DNA of 64,000 bases, taken from the NCBI GenBank assembly GCA_030066195.1, contig JASJCB010000039.1, positions 20,375 through 84,374 of the forward strand, written 5' to 3'. This DNA is from Acidobacteriota bacterium. Its GTDB lineage: Bacteria > Acidobacteriota > Holophagae > Acanthopleuribacterales > Acanthopleuribacteraceae. The notes below the pieces were generated by a model, which was not told the DNA's origin, ran no database searches, and saw nothing but the letters and a program-made list of their open reading frames with translations. Within the stretch, counting starts at the first letter, position 1. Each line of letters begins with the position of its first letter. This document shows, piece after piece, positions 17,203 through 26,712 of this stretch. A program made the position numbers and the translations under genes.

Positions 17203-20200
17203 TCAGCGTGCGATAAAGCGAATGGACTGGTCCAAAACGCGGTCGTGGGCTTGCATCATGTCGCGCAGGGCCGGGTAGTCGCCCGGCTCGACGCGCGACG
17301 CTTTGAACGCCAGTTGGTAGTTCACCGAAATGCGGTCCGTACCTTTGCGTTCGAAGCTGATGTTGACGCTGAAGTTTTCGTCGGAAAGCGACAAGGGTTC
17401 GGGCAGGTCGTCAGGCATATAGCCCTCCGGCGGCGCGATGGTCATGCTGACCGACTTGGTTTTGGGAACGCCGAAGTCAATGGGGAATTGACGGTTCGCA
17501 TTGGGGGCGTAAACCTGGGTCAGTTGATTGTTGAGAATGCTCAGCGGCAGTTTCAACTCGCCGTTGGATTTCTGGATGATCCGGTTGCTGTTCCCGGAAA
17601 AGCGCAGGGTGATGGGCTCGTTGATGCGTCGACCTTCCCGGTCGGCTTGCGTCACGGCCAGTCCCGGCAGCGAGTCCGCCATCAGTTCCTGCAAATCCTG
17701 CCCCAGGCGCGTGGAGATGGACAGGTACTGGCGAACCTCCGGGGTGATGGAGCCCGTGTAGGACAGCTCGCCGTTAATGGCGGCGTCACCGTTGCCGGCA
17801 ACCTCCAGCTGGATCTCGTGAGTTTCGCGGGTATTGTCGTAGATGGGGATCTTGGTCAGCTTACCCCCGCCGTCCTCGTCGACGATCAGGGTCAGTGCGC
17901 CCTGGTCCATGACCGGAAGCTCATCCACGCCGCTGAATTCCGCGGTGCCGTCCAGGTAGAGGTCGAACTCGGGCACGTGGGCGATGGCGTGGTTGAAATA
18001 GGCGAGCATGGCCGGGAAGGTGTGCACGTAACCCCTGTCGGCCGTGCGCACGATGGCGATGTTGGCCGGAACCCCCGCCTCACGCAGCATGGACACAATC
18101 AGGCCGGCCTTGTCCTTACAATCGCCGAACTGGCGCGTGCTGACCTGGTTCATTTCGTAGGGCTTGTAACCATGGATGCCGAACTCCAGCGCCACATAAC
18201 GGGTGTTGGTGACCACGTATTCATGGATGCGCTTGACGATCTCCATGCGGTCGGTCACGCCCTCGGTCAGTTCGGCCACTATTTTCTTGGTTTCCAGATC
18301 CAAGTCCAGTTGTTCATCGATCAAGTCCTTGTACCAACTCGCCATGGACTGCCAGTCGTTGAACGTGGACAGGGCCACGTAGGGCATATAACCTTGCAGA
18401 CCCGGCATCATGGCCTCGGTCTCGTACGGCGACACGCCGTCCAACGACCAGGTGTAGATCACGTTGTTTTCGTCGGTGGTTTGCTTGAACTCGGGGTTCA
18501 TCTTCTCCACGTGGTAGTGGATCTTGCGATCGGCGGGAAGGATGGCCGTGTAGCTGAGTCGTTTGGTCGGGTAACGGTTGGAGAAGTATTGCTGGTCGCC
18601 GAAGTAATCGCCGTAGATATTGGCCGAGGTGAAGTCATCCACCCGGTACTCCAAGCGCACGATATCGCCCACCTCCAGCGAGGTAAACGGGATCTGGTAG
18701 CTGACCAGGTCGTAGTACATGCGATAGGCGGGATCGGAGATGCGGCTGCGGCCGAAGCGGGTGATATGGATGACCTTATCGCCGCGAACGATTTCCGCCT
18801 TGATGATCTCGGCCTTCTCACGCAGGGGCGCGTAGCTGAAGGCGTAGCCGGGCAGCTCTTTGATGCCCTGCTCGGCCAGGATCTCGTATTCCAACTGATG
18901 GTACAGGGACGACTGGCCGTTGGGCGAGACCTTGCGTACCTTGTTGTCGATGTTGATCACCACGGGGCTTACTTCGCGGATATAGACATCGGGCGCCTCG
19001 GCGATGCGATAGGGTTCGTAGAAGGCTTTCCGCTCCGATTTACTGAGTTGGATCATCTTCTCCAGCGTGGGGTTCTGCGGTTTTAGCGTCAGTGCCTTTT
19101 CCAGGTAGGGCAATGCGCCGGAGCGGCCGCTCTTCATCTTCAGTTCCCCCATGGCTTCCAGCAGGGCGGGGTTTTCAGGAAGTTGTTCCAAGCGGCCGGC
19201 CAGCAATTGCTCCGCTTTGTCGAAGCGATCGTTGGCGGCCAGGAAGTTCACGTATCCAGCCATGGTCCGCAACGAGTAGGGACTGTCGCGCAGCAGGCTC
19301 TCGAAGAAGCGATCCAAGGCCTCGGTGTCGCCCTTGCGTTTCAGTAGTTCGATCTTGCGCTCGGCGAACTTATCGTTGGCATGGCGAATCTCCAGGATGG
19401 CGTCGGTCTGCTTTTCGGCTTCCTCTTGAAACTCCATGGAGGCGTAGAGATCGCTGAGGTCCATCATCAGCCAGGGCACGCCGGGATAGGTTTTGACCAA
19501 ATCCAGCGTGTTGCGGAGCGCCTCGCCGCTGATGCCCAGTTGGGAATAGACATTGTTCATAAGCACGGCGGCCGGCCAGTATTCCTCATCCGCGGCCAGG
19601 GCCTGTTTCGCATAGTCCCTGGCTTGCCAGAAACGCTCCTGGCTGAGGGTGATCTGACCCAGTTGCGTCAGCGTCCAGGCACGGTCCAGGCCCTCCGCTT
19701 TTTTGAGGAAGGTCGCCAGTAATTGCCACTGGGTATTGGTATCCTCGGTCAGCGAGACCAGTTTGTCCACCACGACCTGACGGGGTTCCTTTGCATAGGA
19801 TGCGGCCAACAGGTTGCGGGCCGTGCCGTAGGTTTCGTTTTGTTCCTGTTCCTTGATTAGGAGGATCGAGGCCAGGGCATAATCGGAACGTTCTTTGGCC
19901 AGGACGAATAAGGAGGGCTCGCCCTTGACGGTGGACACCTTGCGTCGGGGAACGCCGCGTTTGTGATCGGCCTTTGTTTTCAGGGGTTCGCCGTTTTCGG
20001 AGGTCAGGCGCGCGTAGAAACCCAGGTTGGAATCTTCCGCGGCGGAGTCGATGAGCAGGGTCAAGCGGTGCCAGCCCTTTTTGGCGTTCACGAATATGGT
20101 TTCCTGGTCCGGGTGCGGCGTCTGGTTGCGGCGTCCGTCAAAGACCACGGTGTTGTTGACCCAGGCGCGCAGGCCGTTGTCCCAACCCAGGCCCAGACGC

Positions 20201-20784
20201 ACCGTACCTTTCTTGGGCACGTAGAACCAGGTGGTGTACAAAGCGCCGGCCAACTGGTTGGGGAACACGGCCAGGTTACCGCTGAAGTAGCCGTAGTGCC
20301 CGATGCCTTCCGCGTAGTAGTCACCGGCGCCCCAGGCGCGGATGGTGCGAAAGCGAACATCCCGGTTCAGGCCGCGTACGCTTTTGGCCTTGAACAGCGC
20401 CTTCAGGTCGACATCGCGCTTGGGAGCCAGGGGGCCCAGAACCTGCCATTCGGGGACATAGCCCAAGGACTTGACCAGTTGGGAAACCTCGTCATAACGG
20501 CCCAACTGGCGATAGTGTTGGGTCAGGAAATAACCTATTTCCGCGCGGACTTCGCCGTGAGTTGCGTTTTCGAACAGGGATGCCAACAGATCGGCGATGC
20601 GATCCTGTTGTCCCGATTCGTGACTCAGGTAGTAGATGCGCTCGGCCAGTAACAGGGTTTCGATGGGATCGGCGGGCCGGGCGGCTGCCGCTTGCGCCGA
20701 TGCTTCCAAAAGGCGATCGGCAAAGTTTTCCGCGTACAGGGGAGCGCCGCAGAGCAGTAGGGTCCAAACAAAACGTGTAACCAA
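17203..20784 (-). CDS. giant secreted DUF3857/TPR protein with intact transglutaminase triad
   Basis: From TTG 20784 the protein has 1193 residues, with a signal peptide VTRFVWTLLLCGAPLYA directly at the start. GAGGAGG lies six bases before that TTG, while the frame further upstream to 20868 has no ribosome site. After a beta domain and TPR-like repeats (about 330-600) come DUF3857 (about 640-830) and a transglutaminase-like domain with C889 in GDCKDKA, H932 in FNHAIAHV and D945 in YLDGT, a complete Cys-His-Asp triad. The C-terminus is a further beta domain. The family is widespread in Acidobacteria and Bacteroidetes, and its substrate is unknown. First gene of a three-gene operon. Confidence 0.88.
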   Translation of the reverse strand: MVTRFVWTLLLCGAPLYAENFADRLLEASAQAAAARPADPIETLLLAERIYYLSHESGQQDRIADLLASLFENATHGEVRAEIGYFLTQHYRQLGRYDEVSQLVKSLGYVPEWQVLGPLAPKRDVDLKALFKAKSVRGLNRDVRFRTIRAWGAGDYYAEGIGHYGYFSGNLAVFPNQLAGALYTTWFYVPKKGTVRLGLGWDNGLRAWVNNTVVFDGRRNQTPHPDQETIFVNAKKGWHRLTLLIDSAAEDSNLGFYARLTSENGEPLKTKADHKRGVPRRKVSTVKGEPSLFVLAKERSDYALASILLIKEQEQNETYGTARNLLAASYAKEPRQVVVDKLVSLTEDTNTQWQLLATFLKKAEGLDRAWTLTQLGQITLSQERFWQARDYAKQALAADEEYWPAAVLMNNVYSQLGISGEALRNTLDLVKTYPGVPWLMMDLSDLYASMEFQEEAEKQTDAILEIRHANDKFAERKIELLKRKGDTEALDRFFESLLRDSPYSLRTMAGYVNFLAANDRFDKAEQLLAGRLEQLPENPALLEAMGELKMKSGRSGALPYLEKALTLKPQNPTLEKMIQLSKSERKAFYEPYRIAEAPDVYIREVSPVVINIDNKVRKVSPNGQSSLYHQLEYEILAEQGIKELPGYAFSYAPLREKAEIIKAEIVRGDKVIHITRFGRSRISDPAYRMYYDLVSYQIPFTSLEVGDIVRLEYRVDDFTSANIYGDYFGDQQYFSNRYPTKRLSYTAILPADRKIHYHVEKMNPEFKQTTDENNVIYTWSLDGVSPYETEAMMPGLQGYMPYVALSTFNDWQSMASWYKDLIDEQLDLDLETKKIVAELTEGVTDRMEIVKRIHEYVVTNTRYVALEFGIHGYKPYEMNQVSTRQFGDCKDKAGLIVSMLREAGVPANIAIVRTADRGYVHTFPAMLAYFNHAIAHVPEFDLYLDGTAEFSGVDELPVMDQGALTLIVDEDGGGKLTKIPIYDNTRETHEIQLEVAGNGDAAINGELSYTGSITPEVRQYLSISTRLGQDLQELMADSLPGLAVTQADREGRRINEPITLRFSGNSNRIIQKSNGELKLPLSILNNQLTQVYAPNANRQFPIDFGVPKTKSVSMTIAPPEGYMPDDLPEPLSLSDENFSVNISFERKGTDRISVNYQLAFKASRVEPGDYPALRDMMQAHDRVLDQSIRFIAR

Positions 20785-21162
20785 ACGATGACCTCCTCGG
20801 GTAGAGGGGAGGCAAGTTTTATGCCCGGTTTTGACCGGCGTTAGTCCTGTTCCCCGCCCGTTCCTCACTCATCGGCCGAGACAGGTTTCCGGATACCTGC
20901 CAGGGCGAGTGCCGGGCCCCGTCGTCACCATTACAGGTCTATGGTCCGCCCCGAAAAAGGTGCAACTAAGAAAGATGTGCTAAAGAGGTGAAAACTACGG
21001 GCAGGCGGGCCGGGCCTCGCACCAATCCCAAGAGTGGATTCAATCCAAAACCTTGGTTTGAACCATGTCATTTTGACGCGCCTGTCCTCAAAAGAGGTAA
21101 TCGCCTCGGGATGAACGGAGGGCGGGTGGGTCCGCCCTCCGGTTCCGGTTCCTTTTATGTGG
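20785..21162. other. intergenic region downstream of the VWFA gene
   Basis: The 378 bp carry a strong hairpin at 21116-21141 and otherwise no gene I can support. The promoter of the three-gene DUF3857 operon should lie at 20785-20950 on the minus strand. No consensus boxes stand out. Confidence 0.3.
21116..21141 (-). terminator. GC-rich hairpin, probable terminator after the VWFA gene
   Basis: A perfect 10-bp stem (21116-21125 with 21132-21141) with a 6-base loop begins about 20 bp past the VWFA stop. No T run follows, so it may need Rho or act as a 3' end stabiliser. Confidence 0.5.
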
Positions 21163-23436
21163 TCAATCCAAGATGAATCGAGCTTTCTGCTCGTACTCCT
21201 TGTTGGTGGCCGGGTTGAGCATGCGCATCCAGACTTCGTACTCGCCGGGGTCCAGGGAAGCCACATTGAAACGGGCATGGACGTGCAGGGCGTTGCCCTT
21301 CTCGCCGGGCATACCGGCAAGGATGCCGAATTTAACCGGAGTCACGCCGCCCTGCTCGTTGACCACGATGACGCTGTACTTGAGGCTGCGACCGTCGCCC
21401 TTGTAGTTCTCCACATGGTAGAACAGGTCCAGGTCTTTGGCGCCGCTGAAGACATGCGCGCCGTTAGGCTGGTAGGCGCCCTTGCCCATGCGGAAGGGGT
21501 CCAGGCCCACGCGGTCGATCTTTTTGGCAATCGAGGTATCGTCGGCGCTTTCACCGCCGGGGGCAGCGGTTGCGGCGACCTCTTCAGCCTGCTTCTTGCC
21601 TTTCTTTTTCTTCTTCTTTTTCTTTTTCTTCTTTTTATCCTGGTTCTTTTTGCCCTTAGGCGCTTCCGAAACGGAACGCTCTCTCAGACGGTGCAGGGGC
21701 AGGGTTGCCTTTTTGCGTTCCGCGGAGGCAACGACCAACGGCGACAGGGACAGTTCCTCGGGACCGCCCAGGGGTTCGGGCAGTTCGATTTCCTGGACGC
21801 TGTAGCCGTCGGTTTCCAGGTTCTTCAGGGCCAGGCGAGCGTAGACGGGCCGGCGTTTGGATGCCAGCACGTCATAGAACTCCAGGGTATCGCCCTCCGG
21901 GACCTTGGGAATGCTGGTAAAGGTATAGTCAACGGGAATGCGTTCCTCGTCCAGGATGGTGAAGCCGAAGTCATAGGCCTTCATTTCCGGGTCCATCTGT
22001 TCGATCATGCCGCTGACCACGACACGGAAACCGCCCATGCCGTCCTTGAACAGGTAGGACTGCCAGTCGCCGCCGAAGTCGTCGCGCATGGCGGCGCCGT
22101 GCACCAACTCGCTCTTGAAGGTGATTTCCTTCTCATCCGGGTCCATCTCGCTGTACTTGATCGCTTCGCCCAACTCTTTACCGTAGACCACCTTGCCGGC
22201 GTCGGACTTGATGACCAGGGCCCCTTTCTTATTCAGGTTCTCGGGCATGATCTGGTAGCCGATGTTGTAGAAATGGCCGGCTGTATCATGAGCTTGTTTC
22301 ATGGTTTCGGCAAGCTTGCCGCGCGGGGCGCGCTTGAAGAAACCGCCGGTCACATCGGCCATATGGTCCAGGCCGGAAACCTGGTGACGCTCGTTTTCCA
22401 ACACCGGGTTTTGGGTGACCTTGATATCGCCGGCGCTGCTGGAGAATTCGGCGCGCAGACTGTAGAGCTCGCGGTAGGTGTAGATGGGAATCGGCCTGCC
22501 GGAAGAACGCAGCAGCGCCTCCGCGGGTGATTTACGCGTCTGCATCAGCATGGAGTAGATGGTGACGTTATTGGCGTTCAAGACGGCGCCCAAACGGCTC
22601 GCCATGCTAGTGGTGTCCTTGAAGTTGCCGTCTTGTTCCAGGTAGATGCCGCCGCTGATCAGGAAGATGGATTTCGGGCCTTCCATGGGGGCCAGCATTT
22701 GCGACATATACTTCACGTTCAGGAAGAAGTTACGGAAGTAATTGGTCTTGGAGCGTTCCTTTTCGCGAATGGCCAGGTCGATGAGATTCGCGCGGGTGTC
22801 ACGGTCCTGTTCGGCCCGAGCCAATTGCATCCTCAGGTTGACCTTGGCTTCGCCGCTCGCCACGGCAATCTGTTCCTCCAGCTTGCGCACCGATTCCTGG
22901 GCCCGATCGAAAGCGGGTAGTTCCTCGGCAATTTCCCGTTCCAGGGTGAACAGGTCGCGCTGTAAGCCGCCCTCGTATTCCGCCCTTTTCAACGCGGCTT
23001 TCAACTTGGCCTTGTCGTTGGTGAAAGCGCCCAGGTCGTTGGCGGCGACTTCCAACTGAACGATCTTGACAACGTCGCGGTCGCTCAAACCGTCAATGAA
23101 GTTCTCGGCCGCGACCAAGGCGCGGTCGAAATCGGTACGGTCCATGTCCGCCGTGTCCAGCAACAGAATGGAGGTACGCTTGGGCAGCGGCATCTTCTTA
23201 CCGTCGCGAGTGCGGCCTTCGGGCGATGAGAAATCGATTTCTTCGAAGAAGGTGACCTTCATGGCCTCGCCGTTTTCGGTAACGGTGAAGGCGTCTTTCG
23301 TCAGGCCTTTCACGGGATTACCGTCCTTGTCAACCACGTGGACACGTGCTTCGCGCAGGATGACTTGTATCTCCTCGGACACCTCCTGGCTGAAGGCGAA
23401 GGAGGTCAGTAATAAAAAGGGAACCAGAACTTTCAT
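21163..23436 (-). CDS. secreted VWFA-related protein with a 12-lysine run
   Basis: The 757-residue protein begins with a signal peptide MKVLVPFLLLTSFAFSQ. It then has the Acidobacteria-type VWFA-related domain (about 25-360): VHVVDKDGNPVKGLTKDAFTVTENG followed by LLLDTADMD, where the metal-binding DxSxS is degenerate. A coiled segment (about 150-220) interrupts the domain. The C-terminal half is beta-rich, with a highly charged linker carrying 12 consecutive lysines (K601-K612) before a last beta domain. Family function is unknown; roles in surface adhesion or envelope assembly are guesses. It lies upstream of the DUF3857 operon on the same strand, separated by a hairpin. Confidence 0.85.
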   Translation of the reverse strand: MKVLVPFLLLTSFAFSQEVSEEIQVILREARVHVVDKDGNPVKGLTKDAFTVTENGEAMKVTFFEEIDFSSPEGRTRDGKKMPLPKRTSILLLDTADMDRTDFDRALVAAENFIDGLSDRDVVKIVQLEVAANDLGAFTNDKAKLKAALKRAEYEGGLQRDLFTLEREIAEELPAFDRAQESVRKLEEQIAVASGEAKVNLRMQLARAEQDRDTRANLIDLAIREKERSKTNYFRNFFLNVKYMSQMLAPMEGPKSIFLISGGIYLEQDGNFKDTTSMASRLGAVLNANNVTIYSMLMQTRKSPAEALLRSSGRPIPIYTYRELYSLRAEFSSSAGDIKVTQNPVLENERHQVSGLDHMADVTGGFFKRAPRGKLAETMKQAHDTAGHFYNIGYQIMPENLNKKGALVIKSDAGKVVYGKELGEAIKYSEMDPDEKEITFKSELVHGAAMRDDFGGDWQSYLFKDGMGGFRVVVSGMIEQMDPEMKAYDFGFTILDEERIPVDYTFTSIPKVPEGDTLEFYDVLASKRRPVYARLALKNLETDGYSVQEIELPEPLGGPEELSLSPLVVASAERKKATLPLHRLRERSVSEAPKGKKNQDKKKKKKKKKKKKGKKQAEEVAATAAPGGESADDTSIAKKIDRVGLDPFRMGKGAYQPNGAHVFSGAKDLDLFYHVENYKGDGRSLKYSVIVVNEQGGVTPVKFGILAGMPGEKGNALHVHARFNVASLDPGEYEVWMRMLNPATNKEYEQKARFILD

Positions 23437-23764
23437 GTATGCTCCTTGTCAAGCGGCCCGCGGACGAAACAGCGGTCAAAGTGGGGCCGGTGTGAACGGG
23501 TGGGGACGCTCGGAAATGGTGTCCTCGGTACAGGGCTGTCGTCCGCCACGAAACGATGGACGTATTTTAGCGCAGATAACCCGCGCCGTGGTTGGATTCC
23601 TTGGATGTTTGCCGAACCGACCGGGTAAAAGCCCCCCGTCGCCGCCCCGGCGAACCGCACCCTTTCAGGTTCGGCGGACGTCTAAAAAAGTAGTGAACCG
23701 ATGTGCCCGAACGGGCGGCCCTACCCTTATGCAATCCGTGTTGTTCCAATTTCGAGGAGGAGTT
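23437..23764. other. divergent promoter region between VWFA and NTF2-like genes
   Basis: About 330 bp must hold two outward promoters. Open frames here lack ribosome sites. A short GCCCG/CGGGC stem lies near 23705. I see no clear -10/-35 pair. Confidence 0.3.
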
Positions 23765-24229
23765 GTGCCTTTTGATGCCAATGCCTTTTTTGCCGATTAC
23801 CGTGCTACCTTTGCAAGCTTTGACGCGGCTGCCGTCTGCCGTTTTTTTCACTATCCCAACATGATCGTTTCCAGCGAGGACACCCTGGTCAATACCGATG
23901 CCGCCTCGATGGAAGTCCACATAAAAAACCTGTTGGACTTCTACAAAGAGAAGGGCGCGACCGAACCCCGAATCCAACTCTTACTACCCACCGAATTATC
24001 GCCCTGGCTCTACCAGGTTTCGGTAACCTGGGGCATGTTTGACGACCAGGATCGGCAACTTGTGCGGTTCCACACCACCTACACCCTACGCAGGGTAGAC
24101 GACAGTTGGAAGATCGTCTTGGTGATCGCCCACGACGAGCAACAGGCGTTCGAGCGCGCGGAAGAGGAAAGCCTGGAGTTGCCGTCCTATCGTAACCCCC
24201 GCAAACGCTTCAGCAAGGGGTCTACCTGA
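23765..24229 (+). CDS. NTF2-like (SnoaL-fold) protein
   Basis: The 154-residue protein has the alpha+beta cone pattern of NTF2-like proteins: an N-terminal helix FFADYRATFASFDAAAVCRFF, then FHYPNMIVSSEDT, MEVHIKNLLDFYKEKG, and strands ending RFHTTYTLRRVDDSWKIVLVIAHDE. Members are small-molecule-binding proteins or enzymes, and no catalytic residues can be assigned. The GTG at 23765 is decided by GAGGAGGAG two to ten bases upstream; the open frame extends back to 23066 but that part is antisense to the VWFA gene. It is convergent with the TPR gene that ends 36 bases away. Confidence 0.75.
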   Translation: MPFDANAFFADYRATFASFDAAAVCRFFHYPNMIVSSEDTLVNTDAASMEVHIKNLLDFYKEKGATEPRIQLLLPTELSPWLYQVSVTWGMFDDQDRQLVRFHTTYTLRRVDDSWKIVLVIAHDEQQAFERAEEESLELPSYRNPRKRFSKGST

Positions 24230-24265
24230 GTCCTAAAGCGCACGAGACCGGGAAGAATGCGGAGC

Positions 24266-26599
24266 CTACCCCCGGTTTCCCGCCTCCAACTCGGTCAGGG
24301 CCTTGCGTACATTGGCCGCGGGCTCGTAATCGGCGTCGGCTTCTTCCCAGATGCTTGCAGCCCGACGCAGGTGTTCCAGGGCAAGTGCCTTGCGGTTGGT
24401 GTCCCGGTAGACCAGGGCAAGTTCGTAATGGACCTCGCCCTCATAAGGCATACGTGCGAGGGCTTTCTTCAGTTGTTGCTCGGCTTCCGCGAGTTTGTCC
24501 AGCTTGCGCAGGCAACGGCCCATGAACAGTTGGACATTCCGCGCGTCCTGATCCGCTTCCTCGAATTTCCGATAGTAGGTCAACGCCTTTTCGTAATCGC
24601 CTTTCAATTCGTAGGTTTGCCCCCAAGCGACAAGTTCCAACCTGGCAACACCGGGATAAGCGAAGCGCATGGTTTCGAACGAGCCTTCCATGCTTTTGAG
24701 AAGGGTTTCCGCTTGCTCGTGATCGCCGGACCTCATGTGCAGCAAGACATAGCCGAAGGGGATGACCCGGTCATAGGGCGGCATGGTGGTGCGTTCCAGT
24801 TCCTTCAGCAGTTGGATGCCCTCTTGCTTGCGGCCGTAACCGTACAATTCCACGTTATTCACGATGAAGAACATAATGGTTAGTGGTGTTGCGAATTTTT
24901 CGTAGGCGGCCAGGGCTTTTGCCTGGTATTCGTGAACCTTCTCTATTTGACCGCGGATTTGATAAAAGTCGCGAATTTTGACCAGGACATAGTGAAGGAG
25001 CATGGGATCATCCGCACCCGCAAGCTGTTTTTCAAATTGCGCCAACGCCTGCTTGAAACGAAGTCGACCAATATCGTTTTCAGCCAGGGCAAGGCGATGA
25101 CGGGGAATGTCTTCAAGAATCATGGCCTTTTCGTAGTAAGTGTGTGCGGTTTCAAAATCGCCGTCGCGGATGTAAAAGTCACCCAACCTTGAGAAAGACA
25201 ATGCCTGCTTGGGAAAGAGGTCGGCATAGCGTTGGTAGTATTCCAGGGCTTTTTCCCGATCGCCCATGATGCGGTGCAGTCGACCGATGGTGTGGAAATA
25301 AGCCTGGGGCTCCGGCGCCACTTCCAGCACTTTTTCATAACAGGCCAGGGCTTCCTCGTGCCGGTTGCCCGCGCTGAGGGAGCCGGCCAGTGTCAGGAGG
25401 GTATTTACATCCTCCGGGAAAAGCTCGGCGGTGATTTTAAGAACGGACAGGAAGCGTTCCGGCTCGCCTCGCTGCATATAGGCCCAGCCCTTCATATCAT
25501 AGCGGGTCAACTCGGGCATGCGATAACTCAGCTTTTCAGCCATGGCCAGGCTTTCCAATGACTTCTCGCCCTCGTTGATCGTGGCGAGGATTTGCGCCTG
25601 GATGTACCAGCCGATCGCCATGTTGGGATCGTGCTCGACCATGGTTTTCAAAGTGGCCAGACCCTCTTCCAAGCGATCTCGCAGGATCAGGTCAACGAAA
25701 CCATCGACCATGGCCCGCAACGCCTCTTCCTTGTCGGTGAATATTTCAGCCAGGGGCATGTCGATCAAACCTTCACCTTCCGTGGGTACGTCCAGGGATG
25801 TTTTGAGGAAAAGCGTGATTTCGTCGACTAGGGCAAACAGATCCTTGCCCATATGAGTTACGACGGCAACTTCCTGACCGGTTTTGGTTTCCAGGATCTG
25901 CGTAGTAATGTGCCAGCCCTGGTCATCCACCGTATAGGAGCCGCGTACGAGATAGGCTAAGTGCAGTTCCGCGGCCAGTTTCAGACTGAGCGGCAGGGGA
26001 ACGTTTTGGTTCCATTCCCAATTCGCTTCCAACAACCGTCGTGAAAGGGCCCCCTCGCTAAGAGCTTGGAAGCCGGATAAAAACGGGTCCTGGGTCAGGT
26101 CGTAATAAATAGAGATCGGAACGCCGAAGCGCAACCAGTCAAGATCGGCGTCACCGCTCTTGTTTTCCAGCGGGAACAGGGCCAGGCGTTTGCGATGCTC
26201 GTTGCCCGCAACAAGGCGCTCCAGGTTACGGCCCTCATCGTCTTGCACGACCACCTTGTTGGTCCCTGCAACGACCTGGGAGTCGGCTCCCAAAACCAGA
26301 AACAAGAGTAGGCCGGTAAACACCAGGTTCAACGGGATGCCGAACAACTCCAGTTTGGACCAGTTGCCCCAATCGCCCTTGCCGTGCGACCAGACCACTA
26401 CGCAGACGGATGGGATCAAAGACAACAAGATCACCAGGCTGACGTCTTCGAGTTGACGTGACAGGTTGAACCGACCGACGATGTACTGTACAAATTGCAA
26501 GATGCCCCAACTGGTGCCCAGGTAGATGCCCAGGATCTGGGGCACGCGCCGCTCCAATAGTTGGCCGATCAAAGTTATCTTTTCGGTTTCCTTTGTCAT
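24266..26599 (-). CDS. membrane-anchored TPR protein
   Basis: The 777-residue protein starts with three predicted membrane helices at about 24-44, 53-71 and 86-105. Next comes a FlgO/TolB-like segment from about 135, including RLALFPLENKSGDADLDWLRFGVP and LVRGSYTVDDQGWHITTQILETKTG. About ten TPR units then fill residues 290-770, with clear AxxYYxKxxxLxP-type repeats such as EEALACYEKVLEVAP and EKALEYYQRYADLFP. In related proteins this C-terminal part follows an adenylate cyclase or kinase domain, but neither is present. It is likely a scaffold or sensor at the inner membrane. ATG 26599 has GAGG upstream. Confidence 0.82.
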   Translation of the reverse strand: MTKETEKITLIGQLLERRVPQILGIYLGTSWGILQFVQYIVGRFNLSRQLEDVSLVILLSLIPSVCVVVWSHGKGDWGNWSKLELFGIPLNLVFTGLLLFLVLGADSQVVAGTNKVVVQDDEGRNLERLVAGNEHRKRLALFPLENKSGDADLDWLRFGVPISIYYDLTQDPFLSGFQALSEGALSRRLLEANWEWNQNVPLPLSLKLAAELHLAYLVRGSYTVDDQGWHITTQILETKTGQEVAVVTHMGKDLFALVDEITLFLKTSLDVPTEGEGLIDMPLAEIFTDKEEALRAMVDGFVDLILRDRLEEGLATLKTMVEHDPNMAIGWYIQAQILATINEGEKSLESLAMAEKLSYRMPELTRYDMKGWAYMQRGEPERFLSVLKITAELFPEDVNTLLTLAGSLSAGNRHEEALACYEKVLEVAPEPQAYFHTIGRLHRIMGDREKALEYYQRYADLFPKQALSFSRLGDFYIRDGDFETAHTYYEKAMILEDIPRHRLALAENDIGRLRFKQALAQFEKQLAGADDPMLLHYVLVKIRDFYQIRGQIEKVHEYQAKALAAYEKFATPLTIMFFIVNNVELYGYGRKQEGIQLLKELERTTMPPYDRVIPFGYVLLHMRSGDHEQAETLLKSMEGSFETMRFAYPGVARLELVAWGQTYELKGDYEKALTYYRKFEEADQDARNVQLFMGRCLRKLDKLAEAEQQLKKALARMPYEGEVHYELALVYRDTNRKALALEHLRRAASIWEEADADYEPAANVRKALTELEAGNRG

Positions 26600-26712
26600 C
26601 GAGACCTCGTTCCGATCATGGATGCAGCGGCTTCCGGGTCTTGGCCCAAGACTATCATAAATCTACCGCCCTTTAACATGTTGTACGAGGCATTTGGCTG
26701 CCGGGATTGGTT

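Noticed and set aside
17245..19086. 613-codon plus-strand open frame
   Set aside because: It is fully antisense to the DUF3857/TPR gene; the frame is kept open by that gene's codon bias and the translation is low-complexity with no domain.
23066..23764. N-terminal extension of the NTF2-like protein
   Set aside because: The extension is antisense to the VWFA gene, and a strong GAGGAGGAG site places the real start at 23765.
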